A stretch of DNA of 64,000 nucleotides from an uncultured bacterium (GCA_905215385.1 CAJMPY010000008.1:27341-91340), one strand, 5' to 3'. Counted from the first letter of the stretch, positions 24,620-32,924 are shown. Translations and numbers: made by a program. The notes: generated by a model from the sequence alone, not told the origin.

Positions 24620-25483
24620 CTATACCTCGATAAAGCGGGCGTTGGGCGCGTCGAAGGTATAATCTATGCTCGCGCACGCCCCATAGCGGTTCTTCACAAT
24701 CGCCGCGACGACGGGGCGCTGGGACTCCGCCATGTTCGCTGCGCGCTCATCCGCCCTATCGCCCTTAACGGTCAGTGGCATGACCAAGTCGGCGCCGTAC
24801 TCGAACGCGCTGGTACCGCCGAGCGAGTCAAGCCCTACGGTCTTCTTATCGTAATTAACGCGATTTATCGATGAAATTGCAATTAAAGGACAATGCAGCT
24901 CATCGACCATACGCCTCAACTCCGATGCGACGTATTTCAAACCAATCCGCTCATCGACCGAGTTGAATTCCGGGGGAAGAGAGACGATTTGAATATAGTC
25001 GACGACGACCAACGGTGGCTCACCGAATTTATCCGCTACTTCCTTGACGCAGCCGCCCATCGTCCGAAGCCCCATTTCCTGATGCAGCAGATGCATACGA
25101 GGGGCAATAGCGTTGCGGTAGCTTTCCGTCGCTTCTCTAAATATCTTGAGCCTCTCGCCCGTCAGTGCGCTTGCGAACATATCCGAATAGCTCAGAGCGC
25201 CTTTCGTCAGGCGAGTGATGCTTTTGGCCAACATTCCTGAAGTTCGGAGCTCGCCCTCGAAAAACACAACTGGATGCCCCATGAGCGCCCAGTAATCGGC
25301 AATTTCATGGACGAATGTAGTCTTGCCGGTCCCCGGCCCCCCTGCCACGATGCAAAGATAGTCGCGGATGCCGCCCATCGCCCTGTCAAGCTTAGGGTGC
25401 TGGATGTGTCCGAGGGGCTCTGAATTGACTATTTCATCGCAAAGGGCATCGAAGCCCTCGCTCATGGGTTTTACACCTGGCAC
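24620..25483 (-). CDS. DnaB-like (RecA-fold) ATPase of the element
   Basis: This 287-residue protein is the ATPase domain of a replicative helicase: P-loop GGPGTGKTT (K54), VVFFEGEL, the Walker B strand LVVVDYIQIV, and NRYGACASIDYTFD near the end, like the DnaB C-terminal domain. The N-terminal DnaB domain is absent. It likely serves element replication after excision or during mobilization. A GTG start at 25483 overlaps the upstream gene by 13 bp; ATG 25465 is an alternative. Confidence 0.78.
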   Translation of the reverse strand: MPGVKPMSEGFDALCDEIVNSEPLGHIQHPKLDRAMGGIRDYLCIVAGGPGTGKTTFVHEIADYWALMGHPVVFFEGELRTSGMLAKSITRLTKGALSYSDMFASALTGERLKIFREATESYRNAIAPRMHLLHQEMGLRTMGGCVKEVADKFGEPPLVVVDYIQIVSLPPEFNSVDERIGLKYVASELRRMVDELHCPLIAISSINRVNYDKKTVGLDSLGGTSAFEYGADLVMPLTVKGDRADERAANMAESQRPVVAAIVKNRYGACASIDYTFDAPNARFIEV

Positions 25484-25728
25484 GGCTCTTCCACCTCCAA
25501 TTCGTGGAGATATGCAAAAAAACTCGACTCAAGGATGTAAATACGGCGGTGCAGTGCAATAGCGCGTCCGCTTTCCTTCATAAGCCTTGAAGCCGTAACC
25601 GGGCTGAGACCGGTTATCTTACACACTTCCGCGATACCCAAAAGGCGCTCATGGCCAAAGCTGGGGCTGAAAGAATCCGCAGGTGAAGCCTGTACGGCAG
25701 TGTACGGCTCATTCGATTCAACCGGCAT
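25471..25728 (-). CDS. Small helix-turn-helix protein (excisionase-like)
   Basis: This 85-residue protein carries a winged helix-turn-helix of the MerR/excisionase kind (LLGIAEVCKITGLSPVTASRLM, about residues 28-49, then IALHRRIYILESSFFAYL). It is the first gene of the mob operon, so it could be the excisionase, the operon regulator, or both. AAAGGA precedes the ATG at 25728; a longer frame upstream lacks a ribosome site. Confidence 0.7.
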   Translation of the reverse strand: MPVESNEPYTAVQASPADSFSPSFGHERLLGIAEVCKITGLSPVTASRLMKESGRAIALHRRIYILESSFFAYLHELEVEEPCQV

Positions 25729-25982
25729 GGTAGAATCCTTTCTGGCTGGCTCGCCCCTCCCCTCGGTCTGCAAACTTTGATGGGAAGGGCGGGCGGCTTT
25801 TAAATTGCGACCAAGTAAATACTCCAAACGTCATGCTGGTCAGGCGCTTACTTAAACATCAGTTTAATGCTTTTAATTCTTAGTTTTCAATCTATTTTCA
25901 ATCTTTCTTCTTTTTTCTTTTGAACTAACATGGACATACCTTCTTACCTGCGTTAACATCATGGGAAACGACAGGAGGAAAT

Positions 25983-26741
25983 ATGCCACGTCTCCCAGTA
26001 TCAGGCATGAAGATGAAAAAAGTTAAAGTCGGAACAACTGTTCAGCTCCAAACGGCTGACGAAATCGAGTTCCTTCGCAATATAAAATCGGATTCTATTA
26101 GAACCCCTGGCGAGGCAATCGATTTCGTCTTTAAGCTCATCATGAGACTTGATCCCGAAGTTGCGCGTTCTCTAGACAAGACCTGCGTCCAGGGCATTTC
26201 CTCGATTGATGATGAGCTGAGTCGCTTACGACATGACGGTTCTGAGAAGATGGCCGTCGCATCAAAGCGACTTCAACAGGAGCAATTTTCCGCACTCCAT
26301 GAACATCTATCCACTCTGTACGATGATGATGAGGTTGCCGTGGGCATGAGACGAGTAGATCTTCTTGGTGACGATTTTGCCGTCTTCCCCTCCGATTGGG
26401 TCCTCCTGGAACCCGAAAGCGCTGCAAAGGCATGCAGCCAGGTTAGCGTTATCGAAATTCACGGCGGAGCCAAATACCGCGCTCCTCATTTCGTCTTCTT
26501 CCATAACGGCGAGTACGACAAGAACGACAAGCTCGAGAAGGCGACCGAATTATGGCCGCAAATGAAAGACGTCCGTCGAGATGAAGTGAAACTCGTGGCG
26601 GACGATAACGGCAAGTACCTCAACATGAAGGAACATCTTGGCGCACCGATTATTTGCTACTTTAACCTTCTCGACGCTTCGTACTATCAGTCGGTCGAAA
26701 TGACACCTCCGTATAATGCCGTAATCAATCGAATCCGTTAA
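25983..26741 (+). CDS. Element-borne protein of unknown function
   Basis: This 252-residue protein begins with basic residues (MKMKKVKVGTTVQLQ) and has a helical N-terminal part to about residue 110 and a mixed C-terminal half (VSVIEIHGGAKYRAPHFVFFHNG). No known family is recognised. AGGAGG lies seven bases before the ATG. It is divergent from the mob operon and convergent with the integrase, in the slot where such elements often keep a repressor, antitoxin or defence gene. Its base composition is less GC-rich than the mob genes. Confidence 0.7.
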   Translation: MPRLPVSGMKMKKVKVGTTVQLQTADEIEFLRNIKSDSIRTPGEAIDFVFKLIMRLDPEVARSLDKTCVQGISSIDDELSRLRHDGSEKMAVASKRLQQEQFSALHEHLSTLYDDDEVAVGMRRVDLLGDDFAVFPSDWVLLEPESAAKACSQVSVIEIHGGAKYRAPHFVFFHNGEYDKNDKLEKATELWPQMKDVRRDEVKLVADDNGKYLNMKEHLGAPIICYFNLLDASYYQSVEMTPPYNAVINRIR

Positions 26742-26780
26742 AAAACGATAGGGCCCCAATTGGGTCCTATCGTTTTTTAA
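26738..26780. terminator. Bidirectional terminator with both stop codons in the stem
   Basis: A perfect 15-bp stem (26738-26752 with 26766-26780) ends in T-runs on both strands. The stop of the plus-strand gene (26739-26741) and of the integrase (26777-26779) lie inside the stem. Confidence 0.9.
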
Positions 26781-28078
26781 CTTTTTAGAAGATCATCCAG
26801 CACTGATGCTGCCTTCTGATCGTTTGCCTCGATAAAGTGACTATAGATAGACAGCGTCGTCGATGGGCTGGCATGGCCCAAACGCGCCTGGATCGTCTTA
26901 ATATCCGCATTAGCGCCAACGAGCAGAGTCGCCTGCGTATGCCTCAGCTCATGAGGCTTTAGCCCGCTATAACCCGTATAGCGGGTACGTTTGACGCCGT
27001 CACTCCCAACGACTTCCCTGCTCCCCTCAAAGGAACCGAATCCGTTTTTCGCTGCAAACAGCCTAAACGCCCTTGAATAGTTATGTCCATCCATCCGGGT
27101 CACATGAGCCCGTTTGCCGTTAGCGGCGTCAACGACCCCAATGGAATGGACAATGGGCGTTTCTCCAGTCTGCCCCACTGCAAAGGAATCGAACTCACTC
27201 CGCTGAATGGCTTTCCATCTGTCCAGATAGTCGGCAAGTTCATTTCCAACCGAGATCTTACGCCTGCTCATCTTTGATTTAGGCGGTCTCAATGTCCTGT
27301 CGTTCGTATATTGCTTTACTATCCTCAGAGTCTTGGCGTCGGGGTCATAATCCTCCCATGAGAGACCAAGGGCCTCCCCCTTCCTCAAACCGCAGAGAAG
27401 CAGAAGCATTGTGCATGTGATAAAGGAAGATGGCTTCTCCTCCAAAAGGACCGCAAGAAGCCTTGCCGCCTCATCGGCGCTCAGCGCCTTACGGGCTTCG
27501 ACATTCTGCTTGGGAAGTTTCACTCCCCTACAAGGGTTTTTGCCCACAAGATCGTTATCGACGGCATCCTCCATTATCTGTTTGAGCTTGATGTGGATGC
27601 GGCGAATTTCGCTTTCGCTGAATCGGCCTTCTTTTCTAGCCTTTGCATAAGCAGCGCGAACGTCATCCGATTTAAGCCGAGTGAGATCGGGATTACCGAA
27701 CAGCTCGCGTATGTGACGAATGTCCAAGCCTTCACGCTCATAAGCAAGAGGTGATCCCATGGTCGACTCCCTGTTCGCGTGAAACCTGTCCGCATAATCC
27801 GATAGGCCCAGAGGACCATTGTCCCGGCTAGAAGCGCCCTCAAGCTCAGCTCTATAGGCCTCCAGCGCCTTGGCGACTTCACTCGGCCAGTTTTTCGGGT
27901 TCTTGCTTCTGCAGTGAACCCTGCGTGACGGACTACGACGGTACCGTCCTGTCTTCGGATCCTTTCCGAGAGAGAAATAAATCCGATAGACACCTTTGCT
28001 CTTATCGATGCATTCCGATGTGCCGCGAGCGCTTTTCTTAATCGATCCCTGCAATCCAACCCCCCGGTTAGTTTTCAT
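26777..28078 (-). CDS. int: Tyrosine-type site-specific integrase
   Basis: This 433-residue tyrosine recombinase integrates and excises the element at tRNA-Thr. It has an N-terminal arm-binding region (YRIYFSLGKDPKTGRYRR), a core-binding SAM-like domain at about 95-200, and the catalytic domain with R232 (CGLRKGEALGLSW), H376-E-L-R379, GHASPSTTLSIY and the nucleophile Y412. It lies about 200 bp from attR, in the usual position. Its ATG lies within a 22-bp perfect hairpin and lacks an evident ribosome site; a TTG eight codons downstream has a G-rich stretch before it and might be the real start. Confidence 0.93.
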   Translation of the reverse strand: MKTNRGVGLQGSIKKSARGTSECIDKSKGVYRIYFSLGKDPKTGRYRRSPSRRVHCRSKNPKNWPSEVAKALEAYRAELEGASSRDNGPLGLSDYADRFHANRESTMGSPLAYEREGLDIRHIRELFGNPDLTRLKSDDVRAAYAKARKEGRFSESEIRRIHIKLKQIMEDAVDNDLVGKNPCRGVKLPKQNVEARKALSADEAARLLAVLLEEKPSSFITCTMLLLLCGLRKGEALGLSWEDYDPDAKTLRIVKQYTNDRTLRPPKSKMSRRKISVGNELADYLDRWKAIQRSEFDSFAVGQTGETPIVHSIGVVDAANGKRAHVTRMDGHNYSRAFRLFAAKNGFGSFEGSREVVGSDGVKRTRYTGYSGLKPHELRHTQATLLVGANADIKTIQARLGHASPSTTLSIYSHFIEANDQKAASVLDDLLKS

Positions 28079-28126
28079 TTAGGCTGTGGGGCAAAGCTTT
28101 AAAGGCTTTGCCCCACAGCCTAAATG
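28076..28126. promoter_or_regulatory. 22-bp perfect palindrome at the integrase start codon
   Basis: The arms 28076-28097 and 28105-28126 are exact complements with a seven-base loop. The integrase ATG (28076-28078, minus strand) is at the base of the stem. It may be an operator for integrase control or an RNA hairpin that hides the start codon. Confidence 0.72.
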
Positions 28127-28281
28127 AGTTTTTTCACTCTTTCAAGTCCTCTTAGGTGTGAAAATGGTGGGAAATTTGATTCTAATAGTTAGCTCGATAT
28201 TTACTATTTACCTATATTTACCTGTGCTTCTTTTAAATTCGGTGAAATTAGCCCCATCTCGGCAAATGTCAAATTCACGTA

Positions 28282-28328
28282 CTCGTAAAGCGGGGGTCAC
28301 CGGTTCGAGCCCGGTCGCTGGCTCCATT
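28282..28328 (+). repeat. attR: 47-bp tRNA-derived attachment repeat
   Basis: This is an exact copy of 16044-16090, from the anticodon loop to past the CCA of tRNA-Thr, without the 5' half of the tRNA. It marks the right end of the element. Confidence 0.92.
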
Positions 28329-28337
28329 ACACAAGAT

Positions 28338-28360
28338 AGCCGCCTTCGGGCGGCTTTTTT
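28338..28360 (+). terminator. Original tRNA-Thr terminator, displaced by the insertion
   Basis: A 7-bp stem AGCCGCC/GGCGGCT with a stable TTCG loop is followed by a T-run. It follows attR by about ten bases, so it was the native terminator of tRNA-Thr before integration. Confidence 0.85.
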
Positions 28361-28583
28361 GTTGCCGATTTTGAGTGCGTGCGCGCCAATCCAAACATCG
28401 CCACGTCAACGGCGGCCCACTCGGTGGACTTCGGGTTTAATGCTTAGGGGCGGGGATTTACCAAAGTGAAATCTTAATGAAAAGAAACCCAGCTGCAACA
28501 ATTGCCATGGTGAGGGCTCAAATTGGCCATATAGATCTAAAATAGTCACAATATACAAATGTCGAGAGATATTGGCGATATAG

Positions 28584-29009
28584 ATGAAAAGAACTAAGGG
28601 TTTTCTTTTGCTGGTATTGATGCTGCTCGGACTGTTCTGCCTGAGTGGCCCTTCTTGGGCCAAGGCTGCCTGTCCTGAAGGTGAGCCTTAGCAGTCTTAT
28701 ACGGGCAGCCTGCTGATAACTGCTAAGGAGGGCGATGCCGACTCTCAGTCTGGGGTAAATCCCCTTGCCACTTTTGAGGGGGACGGCGGAACGGTCAAGC
28801 TTGACCATATTGGTAGCGTGATTTTGAGGTGGCAAGTTCTTCCGGACAAAATTGCGAACGATCCCTTCTCTTTTGCTGGAACGATTTATCTATACAAGGT
28901 TGTGAGCGGAAAACAAAAATACGTCGATTGCTATCCGACAAACGGGTCTGGAATTGCATTCACCGGCATTTCGGGGCAGATTGATACACATGTACGAAAG
29001 GGAACCTAA
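28584..29009 (+). pseudogene. Secreted small protein gene interrupted by an amber codon
   Basis: The frame opens MKRTKGFLLLVLMLLG..., a clear signal peptide ending near SWAKA, then meets TAG at codon 36 (28689-28691). The same frame stays open without other stops for another 105 codons to 29009 and encodes a plausible mature domain (VILRWQVLPDKIAN, then IYLYKVVSGKQKY). One nonsense change has probably inactivated it; a sequencing error or read-through is the alternative. It is unlike any family I recognise. It lies just outside the right end of the integrated element. Confidence 0.6.
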
Positions 29010-29103
29010 GTGGTGCGTTGGGTTGGAGCTGCTGCAGGTCCGATATGGATTGCGGTCTTGCGCCCCGATGTCCAAATAGGTCTCTCTAGACGGGAAGTTG
29101 CTC

Positions 29104-29469
29104 ATGGACACCATATATGACGGAGACGACTGGGTCGATCATTATAGTTGGCGATTAGTCGGCTCGGATGACAATGGGGATGTGGTGTTTGATGGACTAT
29201 GTCCAAAGCATCTCCATCCTTTTGTCTCGTCGTTAATTGAGAGTTCCGCTCGTGTTGCCCCCTACAGCTCGGCGTCGCTTCATGATACGGACGTTTTGAA
29301 GACCATAAGGGAATCAATTGACGAGGGCACGATGAGCAGCCCGCTGTTTTCTCGGCTTGTGGGACTAGATGAGATTGGCTCGAAACGACTGCTTGCGGGC
29401 GAAAAAGTGGAACTCACTTATCGGTCGATGATTTCAATCCTGCGGCTAGCCGATGTTCTTCACAAATAA
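29104..29469 (+). CDS. Hypothetical protein
   Basis: This 121-residue acidic protein (MDTIYDGDDWVDHYSWRL...) has no recognised motif. GGGAAG lies upstream of ATG 29104; a TTG two codons earlier is an alternative start. It follows the interrupted secreted-protein gene by about 95 bp. Its C-terminal half (TYRSMISILRLADVLHK) looks helical. It could be an immunity-type partner of the broken gene, but nothing in the sequence proves it. Confidence 0.5.
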   Translation: MDTIYDGDDWVDHYSWRLVGSDDNGDVVFDGLCPKHLHPFVSSLIESSARVAPYSSASLHDTDVLKTIRESIDEGTMSSPLFSRLVGLDEIGSKRLLAGEKVELTYRSMISILRLADVLHK

Positions 29470-29497
29470 ATGAGGCTTCCCTATTCAAAAACAGAAA

Positions 29498-29573
29498 ACC
29501 CCGCCAAACGTGATTTCCCTAGGGAAAACCCGTTTGGCGGGGTCCTAGCGTGATTTCCCTAGGGGAATCACGC
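29498..29573 (-). terminator. Double-hairpin terminator after yhcH
   Basis: A 13-bp stem (29498-29510 with 29531-29543) is followed on the minus strand by TTTTCTGTTTTT. A second hairpin (29548-29573, GCGTGATTTCCCT/AGGGGAATCACGC) lies between it and yhcH, and both share TGATTTCCCTAGGG. Confidence 0.8.
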
Positions 29574-29604
29574 CATCAGACGAACAGCTCAGCCGAGCAG
29601 CTCG

Positions 29605-30078
29605 CTACTCCTCCCAGTAGGCGTCGGCAAGCAACTTAAAGCAGATCTTCTTGACCGGCTGTGCGCCATCGCCCGGGAACTCGAGCGTGGGCATGTGGGG
29701 CTCGCCGGCAACGAACAGCGCGAATTTGTCGTCGGCAAGATCACCGGCGATCGAGGCGTCGGAATCGACCAGATCATAGTCGTCCTTCTCGTCAAACTCC
29801 TGGACCAGCGTCAGGCTGCCCGTAGCGACCTTGAAGGCCTCGCGACCCTCGACGTCGATCTGCAGGTCGTGATAGCGCTGATGCGTCTCGTAGTGAGCCT
29901 CGGCCTCGGGACGCGTCGTGGGAGCCATGACGTTCGCAAAGACCTTGTCGCCCAGAATCGGATGGCTGCCAACCTCGAGCTCTGCCGGGTCATTCTCCTC
30001 GAGCCAGTCGATCAGCACGTCGAGGCCCTTGAGCATTCCGCGGTATTCCTCGATATCGCCCAGTGCACCGTAAATCAT
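29605..30078 (-). CDS. YhcH/YjgK/YiaL family protein (sugar anomerase-like)
   Basis: This 157-residue protein matches the YhcH/YjgK/YiaL (DUF386, beta-galactosidase beta-subunit-like) cupin family: MIYGALGDIEEYR, THQRYHDLQIDVEGRE, and FVAGEPHMPTLEF followed by VKKICFKL. A member of this family (NanQ) speeds N-acetylneuraminate anomer conversion, and others occur in host-glycan operons. The histidines in HQRYHDLQ and GEPHMP are the likely metal ligands. It heads toward a nagA remnant and lies beside lacC/lacX/nagA, so a role in amino-sugar or sialic acid metabolism is inferred. Confidence 0.88.
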   Translation of the reverse strand: MIYGALGDIEEYRGMLKGLDVLIDWLEENDPAELEVGSHPILGDKVFANVMAPTTRPEAEAHYETHQRYHDLQIDVEGREAFKVATGSLTLVQEFDEKDDYDLVDSDASIAGDLADDKFALFVAGEPHMPTLEFPGDGAQPVKKICFKLLADAYWEE

Positions 30079-30110
30079 CTAAATCCCCTCTCGGATCGTT
30101 TCTTTGGCGG

Positions 30111-30245
30111 CTACTCGGCAAACGCGTTACCGACGCTGTTGCCACCCACATACGTCTCGACCAGGCTAAGGTCGGGACTGAACACGACAAAGTCGGCGTC
30201 GCGCCCCGGCATAATGTTACTGCACTCGTCGTCGACATGAGCTAG
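30111..30245 (-). pseudogene. 3' remnant of a nagA gene
   Basis: The minus strand encodes HVDDECSNIMPGRDADFVV..., ending SVGNAFAE-stop at 30111. This aligns with the C-terminus of the intact NagA at 32969-34138 (29 of 37 residues identical after the shared cysteine, by eye). Homology stops near 30245, 30 bp before the lacC copy, and no start exists. It is a truncated leftover from a duplication or recombination event. Confidence 0.8.
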
Positions 30246-30275
30246 CAAGCGATGCCGGGGCCGACGCCCATGCTC

Positions 30276-31211
30276 TTACAGCTCGGTCACGACAACGCCG
30301 TTGTAGACCTCGTCCCAACGATCCATGACCAGATGGCCGGTCATGGGATCCATGGCGTTGAGCTTGCCGCAGGTGTTGGCGGTACGCAGTACCGTCTCGT
30401 CATCCGCGCCAGCAGCAATCGCATGTGCGAAGCCGGCGATAGTGGAGTCGCCAGAGCCCGTAGCGTTAACGGCGGGGATATCGGGAGTCTTGGCGCGGAA
30501 CGCACGGCCGTTATGGAAGCCCACGGAACCGGCGGCACCCATGGAAACGACGACCCAGGGGATATCGGAGAAGCGGGCATCAGAGGCGAGCGCGGCGCGG
30601 AGCTCGTCCACATCGTCGGTGGTAAAGCTCGTGCCCAGAAGGCCGTTGATCTCGGTCAGGTTAGGCTTAACCAGCTCGGGCTTAATTTCGGACTTGAGCG
30701 CCGCCTCGAGCGAAGCACCCGAGGTATCGAGCAGCACCTTGGCGCCGGCGTTCTCGGCAATGCCCGTGATCTTGGCATAGTAGTCCGCCTCGACGCCGCG
30801 GGGCAGCGAACCCGAGATGGTGACGACATCGGCCTTGCCCGCAAGCTCGGTAAACTTGGCGGTAAAGGCATCGAGCTCCTCGGGGGCAATTGTCGGGCCG
30901 CTCTCGAGCAGCTCGGTCTGGTTGCCGGCGTGGAGGATGTTCAGGCAAATGCGAGTCTCGCCCTTGATGGGCACAAAGTCATTGTTAATACCGTTAGCAT
31001 CCATGAGCTCGGCCATATAGGCGCCCATATGACCACCAAGTAGGCCGGTTGCCACAACGTCGTCGCCCAGCTGGCCCAGCACACGGGCCACGTTGAGGCC
31101 CTTGCCGCCGGCGGTCTTTTCGGGCGTCACACGGTTGACGTCGTCGATAACGAGCTCATCGAGCTGATAGCGCGTATCGACAGACGGGTTCATCGTAACG
31201 GTGAGGATCAT
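30276..31211 (-). CDS. lacC: Tagatose-6-phosphate kinase (PfkB family), copy 2
   Basis: This 311-residue kinase is the same length as the copy at 996-1931 and nearly the same throughout (MILTVTMNPSVDTRY start, GGKGLNVARVL, GSGDS with the catalytic aspartate near residue 255, and the closing VMDRWDEVYNGVVV). It phosphorylates tagatose-6-phosphate, which in this locus would come from galactosamine-6-phosphate through AgaS. It forms a two-gene unit with the lacX copy upstream (59 bp). The first copy serves lactose and this one probably GalNAc. Confidence 0.88.
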   Translation of the reverse strand: MILTVTMNPSVDTRYQLDELVIDDVNRVTPEKTAGGKGLNVARVLGQLGDDVVATGLLGGHMGAYMAELMDANGINNDFVPIKGETRICLNILHAGNQTELLESGPTIAPEELDAFTAKFTELAGKADVVTISGSLPRGVEADYYAKITGIAENAGAKVLLDTSGASLEAALKSEIKPELVKPNLTEINGLLGTSFTTDDVDELRAALASDARFSDIPWVVVSMGAAGSVGFHNGRAFRAKTPDIPAVNATGSGDSTIAGFAHAIAAGADDETVLRTANTCGKLNAMDPMTGHLVMDRWDEVYNGVVVTEL

Positions 31212-31270
31212 TTTTAGCTCCTTATCTCGCAGGCTCCTTGTGCCTCGCGATACGAGTCGACAAAACGTAA

Positions 31271-32152
31271 TTACAGAATCTCAATCGCGAACGAGCGAAC
31301 GACGGTCTCCCTGGGCTTGGCGACAAGGCAGCCACGCTTATGCTCAAGCACGTCGTCCTCATCGGAGCAGGTCGAAAGACCGCCCCAGGGCTCAACTGCC
31401 ACAAAATCGCCCTCGGGCTTGCTCCACACAATGAGATATGGGAAGCCCTCAAAGCTCAGGCGAACGCCCTTGTCCTCGCCCTTCTTGGAAAGCGTAACCT
31501 GACGGCTCTCGAGCACGTCAAAGATGGTCTCCGCAAAATCGAAGAGCTCGTGCGACAGGGGCAGCGTCTTTCCCACCATGGGGCTCTTGGAGCGGTTGGT
31601 CACGTCAATCAAGCCAGTCGAGGGGACGGCAGTGCAAAGCTCAGCAGCTTCGTCCTTCTCAAAGCGCAGCTCGTAGTCCGTATAGGCCTCGCCCTCATCG
31701 AGCGGGCACCTAAAGCCGGGATGACCGCCGATAAAGAACGGCATGTCCTCGGTTCCCTCGTTGGTCACCTCATAAGAGACGCGCACGGCATCCCCCTCGA
31801 GCGTATAACGAGCGACAAGCTTAAACGGGTACGGATAATCGCTCAGCAGCGCGGCGTTATCCTCGGAAGCCAGGCACATCGTCAGCTCGTTCTCGCTTTG
31901 GCTCAGCAGCTTCCACTCCTGTTTGCGCGCAAATCCGTGGCGAGCGAGCTTTACATGATGCCCGGCGAACGTCATGGCGCTGTTATCGCGCAAGCCTCCG
32001 CAAATCGGGAAGCAAATCGGTGCCTGGCCGGACCACACGGCGGGATCGCCCTGCCACAAGTACTCTCGACCTCCAGCCTCAATCGAGGTAAACGAACCAC
32101 CAGCCGTGGACACCTTAATAGAAATCGAATCGTTGGAGAGAGCGTATTCCAT
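31271..32152 (-). CDS. lacX: LacX-type aldose 1-epimerase family protein, copy 2
   Basis: This 293-residue protein is the paralogue of 1985-2866, with the same length and the same signatures (QAPICFPICGGLRD, FIGGHPGFRCPL, VAVEPWGGLSTC). The start at 32152 (MEYALSND) aligns with the other copy; the longer frame upstream is not needed. It is divergent from the flavodoxin-like gene and upstream of the second lacC. The two lacX-lacC pairs are a duplicated cassette. Confidence 0.85.
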   Translation of the reverse strand: MEYALSNDSISIKVSTAGGSFTSIEAGGREYLWQGDPAVWSGQAPICFPICGGLRDNSAMTFAGHHVKLARHGFARKQEWKLLSQSENELTMCLASEDNAALLSDYPYPFKLVARYTLEGDAVRVSYEVTNEGTEDMPFFIGGHPGFRCPLDEGEAYTDYELRFEKDEAAELCTAVPSTGLIDVTNRSKSPMVGKTLPLSHELFDFAETIFDVLESRQVTLSKKGEDKGVRLSFEGFPYLIVWSKPEGDFVAVEPWGGLSTCSDEDDVLEHKRGCLVAKPRETVVRSFAIEIL

Positions 32153-32308
32153 TGCCCATCCTTTCGAACAACTGCTTTTTGCTCGCAAGTACCCGTCTCG
32201 GCCCTAACCAAAGGACAAACCCGCACGTTCATCGATGCGTCCGGTATCCCAGCCGTGCAACGGGGTACCATACAGACATTGATGCAATTACAGCTGAAAG
32301 GCCTTCTT

Positions 32309-32893
32309 ATGCGAACCATCATCCTCTACGCCTCGCGCCATCACGGCAATACGAAAAAGCTCGTGGACGCCATCGTTGAGGCACACCCCGAGATCGATAC
32401 CCTCGACGTCAAAGCGCTCGGCAAAAACGAGTATCCCAACCTGCACGAATACCATCTGATTGGTGTCGCCACGGGCATCTATTACTCCGAGATCGACAAG
32501 GACATGGCACGCGTGCTCACTAACGTGCTGCAGCCGCAGGACAAGGTGTTTGGCCTTATGACCTACGGTGGCAAAAACAAGTGGTACGGCAAGGATATCG
32601 ATGGCATCTGCCGCATGAGGCAGGCCATCTTTATGGGTGTCTACGGCTGCCCCGGCTTTGATACGTGGGGGCCGTTCAAACTCACCGGCGGGGTCCAAAA
32701 GGGGCACCCGACCGCTGAGGAAATTAAGGGTGCCGTCGACTTCTTCGACAAGATCGAAGACGAATATGGAGACATCATCGTCGAAGAGTACGCCAAGCGC
32801 GAGAAGCGTCTAGCATACGAGAAGGAACATCCTGCAGGAGGCCTGGTGGCCGGCGTTAAGCGTACGGCAAAGAAAATCGCTAGCAAGCTGTAA
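32309..32893 (+). CDS. Flavodoxin-domain protein
   Basis: This 194-residue protein starts with a flavodoxin FMN-phosphate loop (TIILYASRHHGNTKKL, about residues 3-18) and contains GVATGIYYSEIDKDM and FGLMTYGGKN segments of the flavodoxin fold, plus a basic C-terminal tail (VKRTAKKIASKL). It probably carries electrons or acts as an FMN quinone reductase. The ATG at 32309 has AAAGG upstream; the same frame is open far upstream but that is the shadow of lacX. It is the only plus-strand gene in the GalNAc locus and may be unrelated to it. Confidence 0.82.
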   Translation: MRTIILYASRHHGNTKKLVDAIVEAHPEIDTLDVKALGKNEYPNLHEYHLIGVATGIYYSEIDKDMARVLTNVLQPQDKVFGLMTYGGKNKWYGKDIDGICRMRQAIFMGVYGCPGFDTWGPFKLTGGVQKGHPTAEEIKGAVDFFDKIEDEYGDIIVEEYAKREKRLAYEKEHPAGGLVAGVKRTAKKIASKL

Positions 32894-32924
32894 CTGTAAA
32901 GGTGCTTTTGAGCGTTTAACCCGT

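Larger units (their letters stand above)
16044..28328. mobile_element. Integrative mobilizable element in tRNA-Thr
   Basis: About 12.2 kb lie between two 47-bp direct repeats derived from the 3' half of tRNA-Thr(CGU). The tRNA stays intact at the left end, and a tyrosine integrase gene lies beside the right repeat. The interior has a six-gene minus-strand operon for mobilization (helix-turn-helix, DnaB-like ATPase, small protein, MobC, VirD4-like coupling protein, relaxase), two small plus-strand DUF2958/DUF4313-like genes, one unknown plus-strand gene and a left-end cargo block (LPXTG protein, DUF3006 protein, ComEC-like hydrolase). No VirB4/VirB6 or other pore genes are seen, so transfer must use a helper element. 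Confidence 0.9.

Noticed and set aside
31340..32308. Long N-terminal extension of the flavodoxin frame
   Set aside because: The upstream part is the antisense shadow of lacX; the flavodoxin fold begins at the ATG at 32309 with its own ribosome site.
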